Below, piece after piece: positions 27,697 to 37,687 of a stretch of DNA of 58,760 nucleotides (the first letter of the stretch is position 1; every line of letters starts with the position of its first letter). The stretch is from Oceanobacillus salinisoli (GTDB taxonomy: Bacteria > Bacillota > Bacilli > Bacillales > Amphibacillaceae). The DNA is taken from positions 1 to 58,760 of the forward strand of contig NZ_WOFB01000021.1 in the NCBI RefSeq assembly GCF_009733865.1, read 5' to 3'. Both the position numbers and the translations under genes were made by a program. The notes below the pieces were generated by a model. It was given only the letters and a program-made list of their open reading frames with translations, was not told the origin of the DNA and did no database searches.

Positions 27697-28707
27697 TTAA
27701 GTCTCTATATTATCTAAGTCGTGGCTCTCAAATTCCCTTTCTAAGTACTCTGACCATTTTAATCCAAACAAAATTTTTCGGTACTGATATTGTAATTTCG
27801 TAACATATTGTACCATCGATTCTGTTCTCATATTATTCATATAATGATGGATCGTTTGCATGTATTCTCCTGGTGACAGCAAGTAAATCGAAAGGAGTTG
27901 CAACTCAGGTAAAGTTAGTTCATTGATTTTGGTATAAGAAGGAAACAAATCGATAAATAAATCGGATGCAGGGTTAAAATGCCCAATCTCCTGATGAAAA
28001 AATATGACTAAATCCATAACCGGATTATCGTATCGAGCATGTTCCCAATTCACAAAATATGATTTCTTTATGTGTGTAGCATTTAGATTCCGATGACATA
28101 AGGAGTAATTCCACTTGATTTCATCACCTTCATGATCATTTAAAAATCGATGAATCCGTTTATCTGCTTCTGTGCATGCATATTCAATATCTCGAAACTG
28201 GGTACAAACAAGCAGCTCAAATGGAGACATATATCGCTTTTTCTCAAACTGTTGCACAAAGGTCAGTAGATGGTTTTTTGCATTATTGCAAAAAGATTGG
28301 AAAGAGGTAAATGGGGTAGATACCTTTTCCATAGGTAGTTTTTGTGTACGTTTTGTTTTGTTATGTACGTCAGCAAGTGTCTCATAAAAGTTTGAAATCC
28401 ATGTTTTATTCCTTTTATGGTTCGTTTCTTCTACCCATGGACTCACATAATAGATCGAGTTATTATGACGAAAGAAAAATTGACCATCCTTTGTCAAATA
28501 AACTGGTAATACCGTATCTAAGTTTTTTGCATTTGCTAAACGGTACACGCCTTCCCAATTTCGAATGTCCTTGTCTGTTAATGCACTTCTTTTCAGTGCA
28601 TAAGCTTGCTGATGGTCATTTACTTTAAATAGCCTCGGAGTCACTTCATGAATTTTATTCGTATAGATATTATATGCCTGTAATACAAATTTAAGATACT
28701 CTGTCAT
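27697..28707 (-). CDS. ysxE: YsxE, CotS-family kinase-like spore coat protein
   Basis: The 336-residue protein has the fold of aminoglycoside phosphotransferase/CotS-type kinases. It has a LYALK-like region (QQAYALKRSAL), the catalytic-loop-like NYSLCHRNLNATHIKK (His in place of the usual HxD order), and FVNWEHARYDNPVMDLVIFF in the metal-binding position. B. subtilis YsxE is a spore coat protein that works with SpoVID in coat encasement. The ATG at 28707 follows AAGGTGGTG. It lies directly downstream of spoVID, the same arrangement as in B. subtilis, after a hairpin. Confidence 0.88.
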   Translation of the reverse strand: MTEYLKFVLQAYNIYTNKIHEVTPRLFKVNDHQQAYALKRSALTDKDIRNWEGVYRLANAKNLDTVLPVYLTKDGQFFFRHNNSIYYVSPWVEETNHKRNKTWISNFYETLADVHNKTKRTQKLPMEKVSTPFTSFQSFCNNAKNHLLTFVQQFEKKRYMSPFELLVCTQFRDIEYACTEADKRIHRFLNDHEGDEIKWNYSLCHRNLNATHIKKSYFVNWEHARYDNPVMDLVIFFHQEIGHFNPASDLFIDLFPSYTKINELTLPELQLLSIYLLSPGEYMQTIHHYMNNMRTESMVQYVTKLQYQYRKILFGLKWSEYLEREFESHDLDNIET

Positions 28708-28725
28708 CTTCCACACCACCTTAAA

Positions 28726-28751
28726 ACCCCTTGAAACCAACTTCAAGGGGT
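28726..28751 (-). terminator. Attenuator-like hairpin between spoVID and ysxE
   Basis: ACCCCTTGAA / TTCAAGGGGT is a perfect 10-bp stem followed by TTTT, then AAGGTGGTG of ysxE within a few bases. It probably lowers ysxE expression relative to spoVID rather than stopping all transcription (inference). Confidence 0.65.
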
Positions 28752-28774
28752 AATATCTTCATGAGATGCTACCT

Positions 28775-29935
28775 TTATGGAGTATTATTTTTTTTTGCTG
28801 GAATATATAATAGCTGTCCTTCAGAAACATCAAAATCTTCTTCTAATTGATTTTGTTTAATAATCTGTAATGGACTAACTTGAAAACGTTCAGAAATCGT
28901 CTCTATCGTATCGTCTTTTTGTACGATACAAAGCCTCATCTTTGTATATCCCTCTTCTTCTGAATCACGGAATATATCTGATAAATAGGTAATATCCTCA
29001 TCATCTCTTTCATCAGACGTATTGTCATATACAATTTCCGTATGCATTCCTTTTGGTTCTATATTATCCTCACTATCTACTATTTCATCTAATTCTTCCA
29101 TTTCCTCACTTTTCACTTCTTCTTTCGCAAAGAAATCAGAAAAAGACTGGGATTTGGTTTTAAATGACCATCTGCCTTCTTCTTTCTCTTCTACTTTGTC
29201 TTCTTCAGATTCTGCTAGTTCCTCCGACAAGGAAGGTGTTTCCGGAATACTCAATAAATCATCCGTTTGATTGACATCTTCTTGTTGATTTTGTTTGATT
29301 TCAAACTCAAAGGAATCTGCTTCCCTATTCAACAAAGAAGGTGCTTCCGTTTCATCCTGTTCCACTTCTTCTACAGTTTCTGATAAAATTGGTTCTTGTG
29401 CCTGTTCTATGTCCTCTTCCTGTTCTGTTTGTTCTGTTTGATTAGCTTGTTCGACTTCCTCAACGGTATCCTCTTCTCCTCTAGGTACTTCTGCATCCTG
29501 ATTAATCCCGTGGATGGCGATGGTTGAATATAACTTCAACTGACTCTGCTCCGGCAATTCATAATCAAAAGATTCAACACTAACGGCTACGTCATCTATA
29601 TCAGATACACGATACGTAGGTACAGATATTTCAACCGGGAAACGGTGCGTAAACTCAGCTAAACTGTCATCTGTTTCGACAACGTTTTCTACATATCTTT
29701 TTGTATCAAGACCGCTAAAGTCCGCTACACTCTCTTCTTTTCCCACTGTATCTTCTGCTTTTTCATATGCTCCTTGTAACTCTAGGACACCCCTTATGGA
29801 AATATAGTCATTAAAAGCTTGAATAGATATTTCAGGATCTAATGATATTCCTCGCAATTCTGCTACTTCCTGTCCTTTATCAAAATAAAGGGTTTCATTC
29901 AATTCAAAGGTAAATACCGATTGATTAGCAGACAA
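28775..29935 (-). CDS. spoVID: Spore coat morphogenetic protein SpoVID
   Basis: SpoVID drives encasement of the spore by coat layers and binds SpoIVA and SafA. The 386-residue protein has the N-terminal SpoVID/SipL-like beta domain (FTFELNETLYFDKGQEVAEL; HRFPVEISVPTYRVSDID), a long acidic low-complexity middle (about residues 160-320, mostly Glu, Asp, Gln), and a C-terminal LysM domain (LCIVQKDDTIETISERF to GQLLYIPAK). It starts at TTG 29935 with GGAGGGAGG upstream. SafA, its partner, is at 9716. Confidence 0.93.
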   Translation of the reverse strand: MSANQSVFTFELNETLYFDKGQEVAELRGISLDPEISIQAFNDYISIRGVLELQGAYEKAEDTVGKEESVADFSGLDTKRYVENVVETDDSLAEFTHRFPVEISVPTYRVSDIDDVAVSVESFDYELPEQSQLKLYSTIAIHGINQDAEVPRGEEDTVEEVEQANQTEQTEQEEDIEQAQEPILSETVEEVEQDETEAPSLLNREADSFEFEIKQNQQEDVNQTDDLLSIPETPSLSEELAESEEDKVEEKEEGRWSFKTKSQSFSDFFAKEEVKSEEMEELDEIVDSEDNIEPKGMHTEIVYDNTSDERDDEDITYLSDIFRDSEEEGYTKMRLCIVQKDDTIETISERFQVSPLQIIKQNQLEEDFDVSEGQLLYIPAKKNNTP

Positions 29936-30020
29936 CTGACTTCCTCCCTCCTAAGCATTATCCTATATGCTTTAAGCGTCTTAGTAATCTATATGAGTCA
30001 TATTTATAGGATATGCATGA

Positions 30021-30053
30021 AAAAAAGCTATTCCTCGCTTAAGGAATAGCTTT
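30021..30053 (-). terminator. Terminator of the hemCDBL run
   Basis: AAAGCTATTCCT / AGGAATAGCTTT is a perfect 12-bp stem; the minus-strand side ends in eight T. It separates hemL from spoVID. Confidence 0.85.
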
Positions 30054-30082
30054 GCTTCTTATTAGGGATAGAAGAAAAAAGT

Positions 30083-30170
30083 GCGTAGACTGCCCGTAGC
30101 GAAAATCAATGTGTACTATACTACGTCACCATTTATATCTACTGCAAGTAACACAACAACAATATTAGAA
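30083..30170 (+). repeat. Terminal fragment of a type A repeat
   Basis: GACTGCCCGTAGCG, TGTGTACTATACTACGT and TTTATATCTACTGCAAG match the right end of the copy at 50598-50655 but without the core. Nothing else is seen in 30054-30236. Confidence 0.55.
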
Positions 30171-30236
30171 AAAAGAGCTTTCGTTTAAAAACCAACTAAG
30201 GAATTCGTCTAAAAGCTTGGAGAACGCCCATTCAAA

Positions 30237-31523
30237 CTATTTAATTCTTGAAAAGGCTTTGCGTACGGCATGGATTGTTTTTTCAATGTCTTCATCTGTA
30301 TGAGCGGTAGATAGAAACAGACCTTCAAATTGAGAAGGTGGCAAAAAGACTCCTTCTTCTACCATGGCACGAAAGTACTGCGCAAAATAATCCAGGTTCG
30401 ATGTTTTTGCGGTTTCAAAATTAATAACTTCCTCTTCTGTAAAGAATACACCTAACATCGACCCAGCCCGATTGATATGAAGAGGAATATTATAATCCTC
30501 TGCTGCTAGCTTATACCCTTCCACTAATCTATCTAATTTTTTATTAATATCATCATAAGATTCCTGACTGAGTGCCGATATAGTTTCATAACCTGCTGTC
30601 ATTGCAAGCGGATTTCCTGACAAGGTACCTGCTTGGTATATCGGACCAGCTGGGGCAATTTGTTCCATAATTTCACGCTTGCCGCCAACTGCACCAACTG
30701 GTAATCCACCACCAATGACCTTTCCAAGACAAGTTAAATCAGGGTTTACATCATAATACCCTTGTGCAGATTGATAACCAACCCGGAACCCGGTCATCAC
30801 TTCATCAAAAATAAGTAATGAACCATTTTCTCTAGTAATTTCTCTCATTTCCTGTAAAAACCCTTCCTGTGGTGGGACTACACCCATATTTCCACATACA
30901 GGTTCCATGATTACTGCAGCAATGTTTTCCCCGTAATTTTCAAATGCTAATTTCACACTATCCAAATCGTTATATGGTACAGTTATCGTGTTGCTTGCAA
31001 CCGATTTAGGCACACCTGGACTATCTGGGAGACCTAATGTAGCTACACCAGAACCAGCTTTAATGAGCAAGGAATCACCATGACCATGGTAACTTCCCTC
31101 GAATTTCATAATGATGTCTCTTCCAGTGTAACCCCTAGCAAGTCGAATCGCACTCATCGTTGCTTCCGTACCTGAATTGACCATACGTACCATTTCAATA
31201 GAAGGGACACGATCAATCACCAATTGTGCCAGCTTATTTTCCTTATCCGTGTTCGCACCAAAGCTTGTCCCTTTCTGTACGGCCTCATTTAATTTCGTTA
31301 CAACCTGATCATTAGCATGACCTAAAATAAGTGGACCCCAGCTAAGCACATAATCAATGTATTCATTTCCATCCACATCGTATATTTTTGAGCCCTTTCC
31401 AGATTCCATAACAATAGGTGACATGCCAACGGATTTAAATGCACGAACTGGTGAGTTAACACCGCCTGGCATTAAACCTGTCGCTTCCTCAAAAATTTGC
31501 TGTGATTTTTCAAAACTTTTCAT
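30237..31523 (-). CDS. hemL: Glutamate-1-semialdehyde 2,1-aminomutase
   Basis: HemL moves the amino group of glutamate-1-semialdehyde to give 5-aminolevulinate, using PLP. The 428-residue fold-type I enzyme shows [16 protein letters not shown], the motif [15 protein letters not shown] (about residue 120), [11 protein letters not shown], and the PLP-lysine region [16 protein letters not shown] (about residue 267). It is the last gene of hemC-hemD-hemB-hemL, 17 bp after hemB. Confidence 0.97.
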   Translation of the reverse strand: MKSFEKSQQIFEEATGLMPGGVNSPVRAFKSVGMSPIVMESGKGSKIYDVDGNEYIDYVLSWGPLILGHANDQVVTKLNEAVQKGTSFGANTDKENKLAQLVIDRVPSIEMVRMVNSGTEATMSAIRLARGYTGRDIIMKFEGSYHGHGDSLLIKAGSGVATLGLPDSPGVPKSVASNTITVPYNDLDSVKLAFENYGENIAAVIMEPVCGNMGVVPPQEGFLQEMREITRENGSLLIFDEVMTGFRVGYQSAQGYYDVNPDLTCLGKVIGGGLPVGAVGGKREIMEQIAPAGPIYQAGTLSGNPLAMTAGYETISALSQESYDDINKKLDRLVEGYKLAAEDYNIPLHINRAGSMLGVFFTEEEVINFETAKTSNLDYFAQYFRAMVEEGVFLPPSQFEGLFLSTAHTDEDIEKTIHAVRKAFSRIK

Positions 31524-31539
31524 TCTTCTTCACCTCTAT

Positions 31540-32514
31540 TTAATTATCTTCTTTTAACCACACTGCTGCATCCTTTGCAAAATACGTAAGAATAATATCT
31601 GCACCGGCACGCTTCATGGACGTAAGCATCTCCAGCACTAACTGTTTTTCATTGATCCATCCATTCCGGGCTGCTGCTTTAATCATGGCATACTCCCCAC
31701 TAACATTATAAGCAACAACAGGTACATCAAAGTTATTTCTTACATCTCTTATAATGTCAAGAAAAGATAAGGCTGGTTTAACCATGATAAAATCCGCGCC
31801 TTCTTCTATATCTGACTCGGCCTCCCGCAATGCTTCTAAACGATTTGCCGGGTCCATTTGATAGGTTTTGCGATCCCCGAATTGTGGTGCACTATCTGCC
31901 GCATCGCGAAAAGGTCCATAAAAGGAAGAAGCATATTTTACCGCATAGGACATGATTGGAATATTCGTAAATCCGGCTTCATCCAATGCTTTACGGATAA
32001 CCGCTACAAACCCATCCATCATATTGGAAGGTGCAATAATATCTGCCCCGGCATTGGCTTGAGATACTGCCGTTTTTGCTAAAATTTTTAACGATTCATC
32101 ATTATCTACATCATGGTCGTGAATGACACCACAGTGACCATGGTCGGTATATTCACAAAGGCAAGTATCAGCAACAACTAACACATCAGGAAATTCCTGT
32201 TTCACTAAACGTGTTGCCGATTGAACAATTCCATCGTCCACAAAAGCGCCCGTACCAATTTCATCTTTTGCAGTTATGACTCCAAAAAACATAATTGCTT
32301 TAATTCCAAGCTCATATACTTCTCTAACTTCGTCCAACAGCAGGTCCATAGAAACCTGGAATACCCCTGGCATGGAAGGAACTTCATTTTTTATATTTTC
32401 TCCTTCAATAACAAACATTGGATAAATAAAATCATCCACCCGTAAATGATTTTCTCTAACTAACGACCTCATGGAAGCGGATGATCGTAACCGTCTATGT
32501 CGTTTAAACTTCAT
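31540..32514 (-). CDS. hemB: Porphobilinogen synthase (ALA dehydratase)
   Basis: HemB condenses two 5-aminolevulinate molecules to porphobilinogen. The 324-residue enzyme has the Cys-type zinc site [15 protein letters not shown] (about residue 117), the first Schiff-base lysine in [17 protein letters not shown] (about 195), and the second in [14 protein letters not shown] (about 248). It overlaps nothing and follows hemD by about 6 bp. Confidence 0.98.
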   Translation of the reverse strand: MKFKRHRRLRSSASMRSLVRENHLRVDDFIYPMFVIEGENIKNEVPSMPGVFQVSMDLLLDEVREVYELGIKAIMFFGVITAKDEIGTGAFVDDGIVQSATRLVKQEFPDVLVVADTCLCEYTDHGHCGVIHDHDVDNDESLKILAKTAVSQANAGADIIAPSNMMDGFVAVIRKALDEAGFTNIPIMSYAVKYASSFYGPFRDAADSAPQFGDRKTYQMDPANRLEALREAESDIEEGADFIMVKPALSFLDIIRDVRNNFDVPVVAYNVSGEYAMIKAAARNGWINEKQLVLEMLTSMKRAGADIILTYFAKDAAVWLKEDN

Positions 32515-32520
32515 TCATCT

Positions 32521-33282
32521 CTACTCCTTTTTATTTATGTAATCTATCATACAATCAATCATTGCATCTATTGTAAATGTTTCCGGTGTCAAAACAGTTG
32601 AAATTCCTTTTTCTCTTGCACGCTGTTCCGTCGTTGTACCAATACATACACATGGCTTATGAAGCGGATATTCCGATAAAGTAAAAAATGCCTCAATAGC
32701 TGATGGACTAGTAAACGTCATAAAATCAAAACTTTTTTGTAACACATTATTTAAAAGAACTCTATTTTTATCATTTGGCCTTGTTCGATAAACATATAAG
32801 CTGTCATAAGGGATGTTCGCCCGCTTCAATTCCCGGGGAAGAACAGTCCTTGATAAATTACCACGAACAAGTAAAACAGTTCCCGGATTCTTAATCGATA
32901 AAAGGAATTCACGTGCTAGGGTATCGGCATTGTAGCGAGAAGGAACAAAATCCGCTGAAAAACCATATTTTTTTAATTTTTTATTTGTCTTTTGGCCAAC
33001 TACCGCTATCTTTAATGTTTTCAGTTCCTCTAGGGAAACATGATACATCCCGACTAGTTGAAAGAAACATTCTACACCATTTGCGCTTGTGAAAACAATC
33101 CAATCATATTGATTAATATCATTAAATATACGTTTATTCTCCTTACGATCATCACATGTAATCGTTAATAGAGGAACTTCAATTGGTTGGCCACCAGCTT
33201 TAACGATTTTTCTCGAAAATTGTTTAGCACCTTTCATATCCCTCGTAACAATTACCTTACGACCTTGCAAAGAGGAGGACAT
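32521..33282 (-). CDS. hemD: Uroporphyrinogen-III synthase
   Basis: HemD closes and inverts ring D of hydroxymethylbilane to form uroporphyrinogen III. The 253-residue protein is weakly conserved, as expected. It keeps GRKVIVTRDMKGAKQFSRK at the N-terminus, YDWIVFTSANGVECFF (about residue 60), TFTSPSAIEAFF and CIGTTTEQRAREKG. Its ATG shares a base with the hemC stop, so the two are translationally coupled. Confidence 0.94.
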   Translation of the reverse strand: MSSSLQGRKVIVTRDMKGAKQFSRKIVKAGGQPIEVPLLTITCDDRKENKRIFNDINQYDWIVFTSANGVECFFQLVGMYHVSLEELKTLKIAVVGQKTNKKLKKYGFSADFVPSRYNADTLAREFLLSIKNPGTVLLVRGNLSRTVLPRELKRANIPYDSLYVYRTRPNDKNRVLLNNVLQKSFDFMTFTSPSAIEAFFTLSEYPLHKPCVCIGTTTEQRAREKGISTVLTPETFTIDAMIDCMIDYINKKE

Positions 33283-34211
33283 TACTTGTCCAACTCCTCT
33301 TTAACTCCTTCTACAATATCTTTTGCGCCTTGGCTAATCAGCAAACTTGCTGCCTCTTTCCCAACCTCTTCAGGATCTGTTCCCCTAACCACTTCTTTTA
33401 AAATAGTTTTTCCATCTGGCGTTCCCACTAATGCAGTTAAAATAATATCATCTTGTTCAAGATAAGCATATCCACCGATAGGCACCTGACAACCTCCCTC
33501 TAAAAGGTGAAGAAAAGTTCGTTCAGCAGTTACGGTTCTGGTTGTATTAGCATCATTAATTTTATCCAATATTTCCCTTATTTCTGTATCATCTTCCCTG
33601 CATTCAATCGCTAATGCCCCTTGCCCTACTGCTGGTACAACGACTTCAGGCTCCAAATATTCCGTTACGATATCATCATTAAGGCCGGCGCGTTTCAAGC
33701 CTGATGCTGCAAGTACAATTGCATCATAGGATTCTTCTTTGAGTTTCCTAATTCGGGTTTCAATATTTCCTCGAATCCATTGGATAGATACATCAGGTCT
33801 TGCAGCTAAGATTTGCGCAGCACGACGCAGACTACTTGTACCCACAACAGCCTTTTTTGGTAAATCCATCAACGGAATATTATTTTTAGAAAGAAAAGCA
33901 TCTCTCGGATCCTCTCGTACAGGTACCGAAGAGATAAGAAGACCATCTGGCATTACAGAGGGCATATCTTTCATACTATGTACGGCGATATCAATTTCTT
34001 TATCGTACATCGCTTGTTCAATTTCCTTTACAAACAAGCCTTTTCCACCAACCTTAGATAACGTTACGTCTAATATACGGTCACCTTTCGTTACAATTTC
34101 CTTTACTTCAAACTCATTTTGTACCCCTGCTTCTTTTAACTGGTTTATTACCCAATTCGTTTGTATTAATGCGAGATTACTTCTTCTTGATCCCACTACT
34201 ATTTTACGCAT
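33282..34211 (-). CDS. hemC: Porphobilinogen deaminase (hydroxymethylbilane synthase)
   Basis: HemC polymerises four porphobilinogens on a dipyrromethane cofactor. The 309-residue enzyme has [16 protein letters not shown], the catalytic aspartate region [11 protein letters not shown] (about residue 78), [10 protein letters not shown], and the cofactor-binding Cys in [13 protein letters not shown] (about 241). It follows hemA by about 210 bp. In B. subtilis hemX would sit in this gap; the space is too small for it and holds a terminator instead. Confidence 0.98.
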   Translation of the reverse strand: MRKIVVGSRRSNLALIQTNWVINQLKEAGVQNEFEVKEIVTKGDRILDVTLSKVGGKGLFVKEIEQAMYDKEIDIAVHSMKDMPSVMPDGLLISSVPVREDPRDAFLSKNNIPLMDLPKKAVVGTSSLRRAAQILAARPDVSIQWIRGNIETRIRKLKEESYDAIVLAASGLKRAGLNDDIVTEYLEPEVVVPAVGQGALAIECREDDTEIREILDKINDANTTRTVTAERTFLHLLEGGCQVPIGGYAYLEQDDIILTALVGTPDGKTILKEVVRGTDPEEVGKEAASLLISQGAKDIVEGVKEELDK

Positions 34212-34334
34212 GAATAAATCCTCCTAGGTCATCTGTTGCGATTGTTATCGTCAAATAAATAATTAATCCTTTATACTTTTACGTATATTTTAACCTTTTT
34301 TGAACTGATTGGAAAAGAAAAAGAGGCTGAGTAA

Positions 34335-34369
34335 AAAGAACCAGAAAGCAAAACGCCATCTGGTTCTTT
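34335..34369 (-). terminator. Terminator between hemA and hemC
   Basis: AAAGAACCAGA / TCTGGTTCTTT is a perfect 11-bp stem with T-rich sequence following on the minus strand. It would uncouple hemA from hemCDBL, unlike the single hemAXCDBL operon of B. subtilis. Confidence 0.75.
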
Positions 34370-34419
34370 ACGTATGTCCAGCAATCGTGCACATAAAGAA
34401 GGCACGTCAGCCGCTTTTC

Positions 34420-35796
34420 TTAGTTAACACTTGTAATTTTTTCCAAGTGAGGAAAGGTGATGTATTCGTTTTTTTGCAATGTCATTAACGTGTCATCTTT
34501 TTTTGCCTGTTTTTTAAATTCCGCCCTTACCTCATCTTCTATCCCAAATATCTCTACAAACAATTCAAGGGCATGATCTGCATGATCGCCCCCAGCCATT
34601 TCCTTCGCTTGGGTAATTGGGTCTTTTAGTAATTGGTTAATAATACTTTTCGTATGTTTATTTAAAACTTTTTTCTCTCTATCTGTTAAGTCAGGCATTT
34701 TTCTTTCAATGCTTTTCATCGTCTCTTGCTGGATCGCTAGTGCTTTATTGCGTAAAGCCGAAATGACTGGCACAACTCCAAGCGTTTTTAACCATTCCTT
34801 AAACATAACAATCTCTTTTTCAAGCATCATTTCAATCTGTTCAGCAGCTGCTTTTCGCGCTTCTAAATTGCCGTCAACGATTCCTTGAAGGTCATCAATA
34901 TCGTGGAGATAAACATTTTCCAACTCATTAATTTCTGGATCAACATCTCTTGGAACAGCAATATCCACCATTGCTAATGGTCGCTTCGCACGGTTAACCT
35001 GAGCTTTCTCTACCATTTCTTTTGTAATAACTACGGATTTTGATCCAGTAGAACTAATAAGAATATCAGCTTCAGCAAGAACTGAAATCAGCTGATCAAT
35101 TCCCACTGCTTTTGCTTGAAATTTTTCCGCTAATTCTACTGCTGTTTCCATCGTACGATTAATGACCGTGATTTCCGTTGCTCCAGATCCATGCAGGTTT
35201 TTTGCTGCCAATTCTCCCATTTTACCAGCACCTAAAATGGCAACATGTTTGTCATGGAGATTACCAAAGATTTGTTTTGCTAATTCAACGGCGGCATAAC
35301 TAATGGAAACAGCATGTTCTCCAATGGATGTCTCTTTATGTGCTCGCTTACCAAATGTAATCGCCTGCTTGAATAACTCATTGAAAATAGTACCGGTTGT
35401 ACTTAGTTTCTGCGATTTCAAAAAAGCTTCTTTTACTTGCCCCAAAATCTGTGTTTCACCTAATACCATGGAATCTAATCCGGTAGAAACTCGGAATAAA
35501 TGCTCTAGCGCACCATCATCTTCCATGATCTGCAAATATGGTGAAAATAATTGTTTGTCAATATCAAACCAATCAGCTAAAAATTTTTTTATATAATACC
35601 GACCTGTGTGGAGCTGATCAACCACTGCATAAATCTCAGTACGATTACATGTAGAAATAATCACATTTTCCAAAATACTTTTTTGTTTCTTTAATTCATG
35701 AATTGCTTCTTCCAGGGTATTTTCTGAAAAGGTGAGCTTTTCCCTTATTTCTACAGGGGCTGTTTTATAATTTAGTCCTACTTTAATAATGTGCAC
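34420..35796 (-). CDS. hemA: Glutamyl-tRNA reductase
   Basis: HemA reduces glutamyl-tRNA to glutamate-1-semialdehyde, the committed step of tetrapyrrole synthesis. The 458-residue protein has the catalytic Cys in [13 protein letters not shown] (about residue 50), the [14 protein letters not shown] block (about 118), the NADPH-binding [16 protein letters not shown] (about 187), [11 protein letters not shown], and the dimerisation domain. The start is a GTG (35796) preceded by TGGGGG. A PerR-like box lies about 45-60 bp upstream. The partner gene hemX is missing. Confidence 0.97.
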   Translation of the reverse strand: MHIIKVGLNYKTAPVEIREKLTFSENTLEEAIHELKKQKSILENVIISTCNRTEIYAVVDQLHTGRYYIKKFLADWFDIDKQLFSPYLQIMEDDGALEHLFRVSTGLDSMVLGETQILGQVKEAFLKSQKLSTTGTIFNELFKQAITFGKRAHKETSIGEHAVSISYAAVELAKQIFGNLHDKHVAILGAGKMGELAAKNLHGSGATEITVINRTMETAVELAEKFQAKAVGIDQLISVLAEADILISSTGSKSVVITKEMVEKAQVNRAKRPLAMVDIAVPRDVDPEINELENVYLHDIDDLQGIVDGNLEARKAAAEQIEMMLEKEIVMFKEWLKTLGVVPVISALRNKALAIQQETMKSIERKMPDLTDREKKVLNKHTKSIINQLLKDPITQAKEMAGGDHADHALELFVEIFGIEDEVRAEFKKQAKKDDTLMTLQKNEYITFPHLEKITSVN

Positions 35797-35841
35797 TTTT
35801 GTCGACCCCCAACTATTTCGTTACATTACCGAACAACTACA

Positions 35842-35856
35842 ATATAATAATTATAA
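35842..35856 (-). promoter_or_regulatory. PerR box upstream of hemA
   Basis: The minus strand reads TTATAATTATTATAT, matching 14 of 15 positions of the PerR consensus TTATAATNATTATAA. A second TTATAATTA half-site lies about 18 bp further upstream. In B. subtilis PerR represses the hemA operon, so this is a well-placed peroxide-response operator. It also lies in the divergent spacer before the LiaF-like gene. Confidence 0.75.
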
Positions 35857-36042
35857 ATAAAAAGTAATTATAAAAACATATTATCTATTATTATAACACG
35901 TATTCCCCATTTATATTTCATAAAATGTGAACAGATTTTGAAACAATTCAAAGTAAAAAACGTTTAAATTTTAACTCGAATGTACTTTATCATACAATAG
36001 GCTTATAAGCAAGAAATCGCTACATCGGAAAGGATAATCACA

Positions 36043-36525
36043 ATGAAAAAACAAAATTCATTAATCGCTTATGTATTAATAGGTATAGGTTTGTTTTTTC
36101 TGCTGAGGCAATTAAAAATACCTATTATCACTAATTTCTATTCCTGGCAGACGGTACTGATTATTATTGGTCTTATTTTATTATTCCACAGTTATTCCTA
36201 TCGAAACTATCAACATTTATTCAGTGGCACCGTTGTCCTGGGATTAGGAATTCACTTTCACGGATTAGAACAATATCATTTTTGGATTGACCATTGGGCT
36301 ATTTACGTGTTAATCATTGGAATTGCCTTTTTTATTAAAGCATCCAAAACAAAAAAAGGATATTTTACGGGAATACTGCTCATCGGGTTTAGTGTATTTA
36401 TGATTTTTTCCAATACGCTCTCCATCTATTTTTATTGGGTATATGATGTCATGGAGTTTATGGAAACATTTTGGCCGGTTATTCTAGTTATTATTGGTAT
36501 TTATATGTTAAAGAAAAAGAAATGA
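36043..36525 (+). CDS. LiaI/LiaF-like (DUF5668-type) membrane protein
   Basis: The 160-residue protein is nearly all membrane helices: about six segments in two or three repeats of the pattern IxIGLFFLLRQL / WPVILIIIGIYML. This pattern is typical of the LiaI-LiaF-like transmembrane domain. There is no soluble C-terminal LiaF domain and no adjacent histidine kinase or response regulator, so a cell-envelope sensing role is only suggested by family. RBS AAAGGATAA is present. It is divergent from hemA and followed by a palindromic terminator. Confidence 0.7.
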   Translation: MKKQNSLIAYVLIGIGLFFLLRQLKIPIITNFYSWQTVLIIIGLILLFHSYSYRNYQHLFSGTVVLGLGIHFHGLEQYHFWIDHWAIYVLIIGIAFFIKASKTKKGYFTGILLIGFSVFMIFSNTLSIYFYWVYDVMEFMETFWPVILVIIGIYMLKKKK

Positions 36526-36552
36526 GACAGGTACAAAGTGGTTTAGTTAAAG

Positions 36553-36611
36553 AAAAATCCGAACGATGATTCAGAATTTTTTAGTTAAATTCGAATCAGT
36601 TCGGATTTTTT
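36553..36611 (+). terminator. Long palindromic terminator, TCCGAAC family, copy 3
   Basis: AAAAATCCGAACGATGATTC pairs with GAATCAGTTCGGATTTTTT. It lies about 28 bp past the LiaF-like stop and is on the opposite strand orientation from copies 1 and 2. The shared flank TTTAGTTAAA precedes it, as at copy 1. Confidence 0.8.
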
Positions 36612-36619
36612 CATTTTAT

Positions 36620-36916
36620 AAAGCTGATTTTTGAAAGATTTGTTCCATATTACAGGAAAATGTTATTCCGTATTTGATATAAAGTGCGAACTAGTATAAT
36701 CCTCCGCCCGATTCCACTACGTGCAGTACGCGCACCTTAGGGCAACACTTCAGCCTCCTCGGAAGAAAACCACTTCCTTGAAAAAGAAAAGCGCTTTTTC
36801 AGCGTGCGATGTTACGCTGACGAAGCCATCCATGTCCTGCGCAACGCCTTAGTAATCAACGTCCTGTTACGAGCTCACGGATCGCCCCAAGGTACGCGTA
36901 GTATATTTCCGCATTG
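36620..36916 (-). repeat. Composite of tail, type A, CTTCGTCAGCG module and type B fragments
   Basis: In order: an eroded tail (36620-36690), ACTAGTATAATCCTCCGCCCG, GCGCACCTTAGGGC and CAGCCTCCTCGG of type A (36700-36770), a module TTTCAGCGTGCGATGTTACG...GACGAAG (36795-36825), then on the plus strand GAGCTCACGGATCG and CCCAAGGTACGCGTAG of type B. Several modules are joined and inverted relative to each other. No gene is supported in 36526-37098. Confidence 0.65.
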
Positions 36917-36984
36917 GTATTCAAAAGCAGTATTCAAGGTTTATCAATTCACTAACAATAAACTATGTGAAAAAGATCCAACCA

Positions 36985-37085
36985 GATAGAGGAACTTCGA
37001 CTAAGTCCCGTGGGTAACGTGAGCGAGCTGATTCTGTGGAAGCCCGCTACTCAGCAACTCACGTCCGTCCTTTTCATCCTCCTTC
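36985..37085 (+). repeat. Right-end fragment of the type C element
   Basis: AACTTCGACTAAGTCCCGTG, CCCGCTACTCAGCAACTCAC and CGTCCTTTTCATCCTCC...TTAAACACG correspond to parts of 27474-27692, with the middle missing. It ends about 14 bp before the ysxC stop, much as copy 1 abuts the ysxE stop. Confidence 0.65.
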
Positions 37086-37098
37086 TTAAACACGTACG

Positions 37099-37686
37099 TT
37101 AAACACCTAAATATGTTCTTAAATAGCCCCATGCTTCATCTTTACCCTCTCCAGTTTCTGCTGAAAATGGTAATACAACATCATGCGGGTCAACTTGCAA
37201 GGTTTGTTCGGTTCGCTTGATGTGTTTCGCCTGTTTACTTTTCGGAACTTTATCAAGCTTCGTGGCTACAATGATAACAGGAAGCTCATAGTACTTCAGA
37301 AATTCATACATTTGTATATCGTCTCTCGTTGGTTCATGGCGTACATCAGTAATAAGAAGAACCGCTTTTAACGTATCACGGGTTTGAAAGTATTCTTCCA
37401 TCATCATACCCCATTTTTCTCTTTCCTTCTTAGAGACTTTAGCATAGCCATAACCTGGGACATCTACAAAATAAAAGGATTCATTAATTTTGTAAAAATT
37501 TAATGTCTGAGTTTTTCCTGGTTTAGAAGAAGTTCTCGCCAGATTTTTCCGATGGATCAATTTATTTATAAAGGATGATTTGCCAACATTTGATCTGCCT
37601 GCTAATGCAATTTCCGGCAGACCGTCATTTGGATATTGTTTTTTGCTGACAGCACTAATTACGATTTCTGCTTCAGTTACTTTCAT
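37099..37686 (-). CDS. ysxC: Ribosome biogenesis GTPase YsxC/EngB
   Basis: YsxC is an essential GTPase for 50S subunit assembly. The 195-residue product has G1 [12 protein letters not shown] (about residue 30), the switch II G3 DVPGYG (about 75), G4 TKLD (about 142) and G5-like SAETGEG. Its ATG lies one base after the lon stop, with the RBS GTGGAGGAA inside the lon 3' end, so it is coupled to lon as in B. subtilis. Confidence 0.97.
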   Translation of the reverse strand: MKVTEAEIVISAVSKKQYPNDGLPEIALAGRSNVGKSSFINKLIHRKNLARTSSKPGKTQTLNFYKINESFYFVDVPGYGYAKVSKKEREKWGMMMEEYFQTRDTLKAVLLITDVRHEPTRDDIQMYEFLKYYELPVIIVATKLDKVPKSKQAKHIKRTEQTLQVDPHDVVLPFSAETGEGKDEAWGYLRTYLGV

Positions 37687-37687
37687 C

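Noticed and set aside
29936..30020. SigE promoter for spoVID
   Set aside because: CATATAGG-like and ATATAGATT strings are present but spacing and boxes do not fit together well enough to call.
34212..34419. Truncated hemX
   Set aside because: The gap is only 208 bp, holds a terminator, and shows no membrane-helix coding pattern.
36804..36989. 61-codon open frame
   Set aside because: It crosses three different repeat modules and has no RBS or recognisable product.
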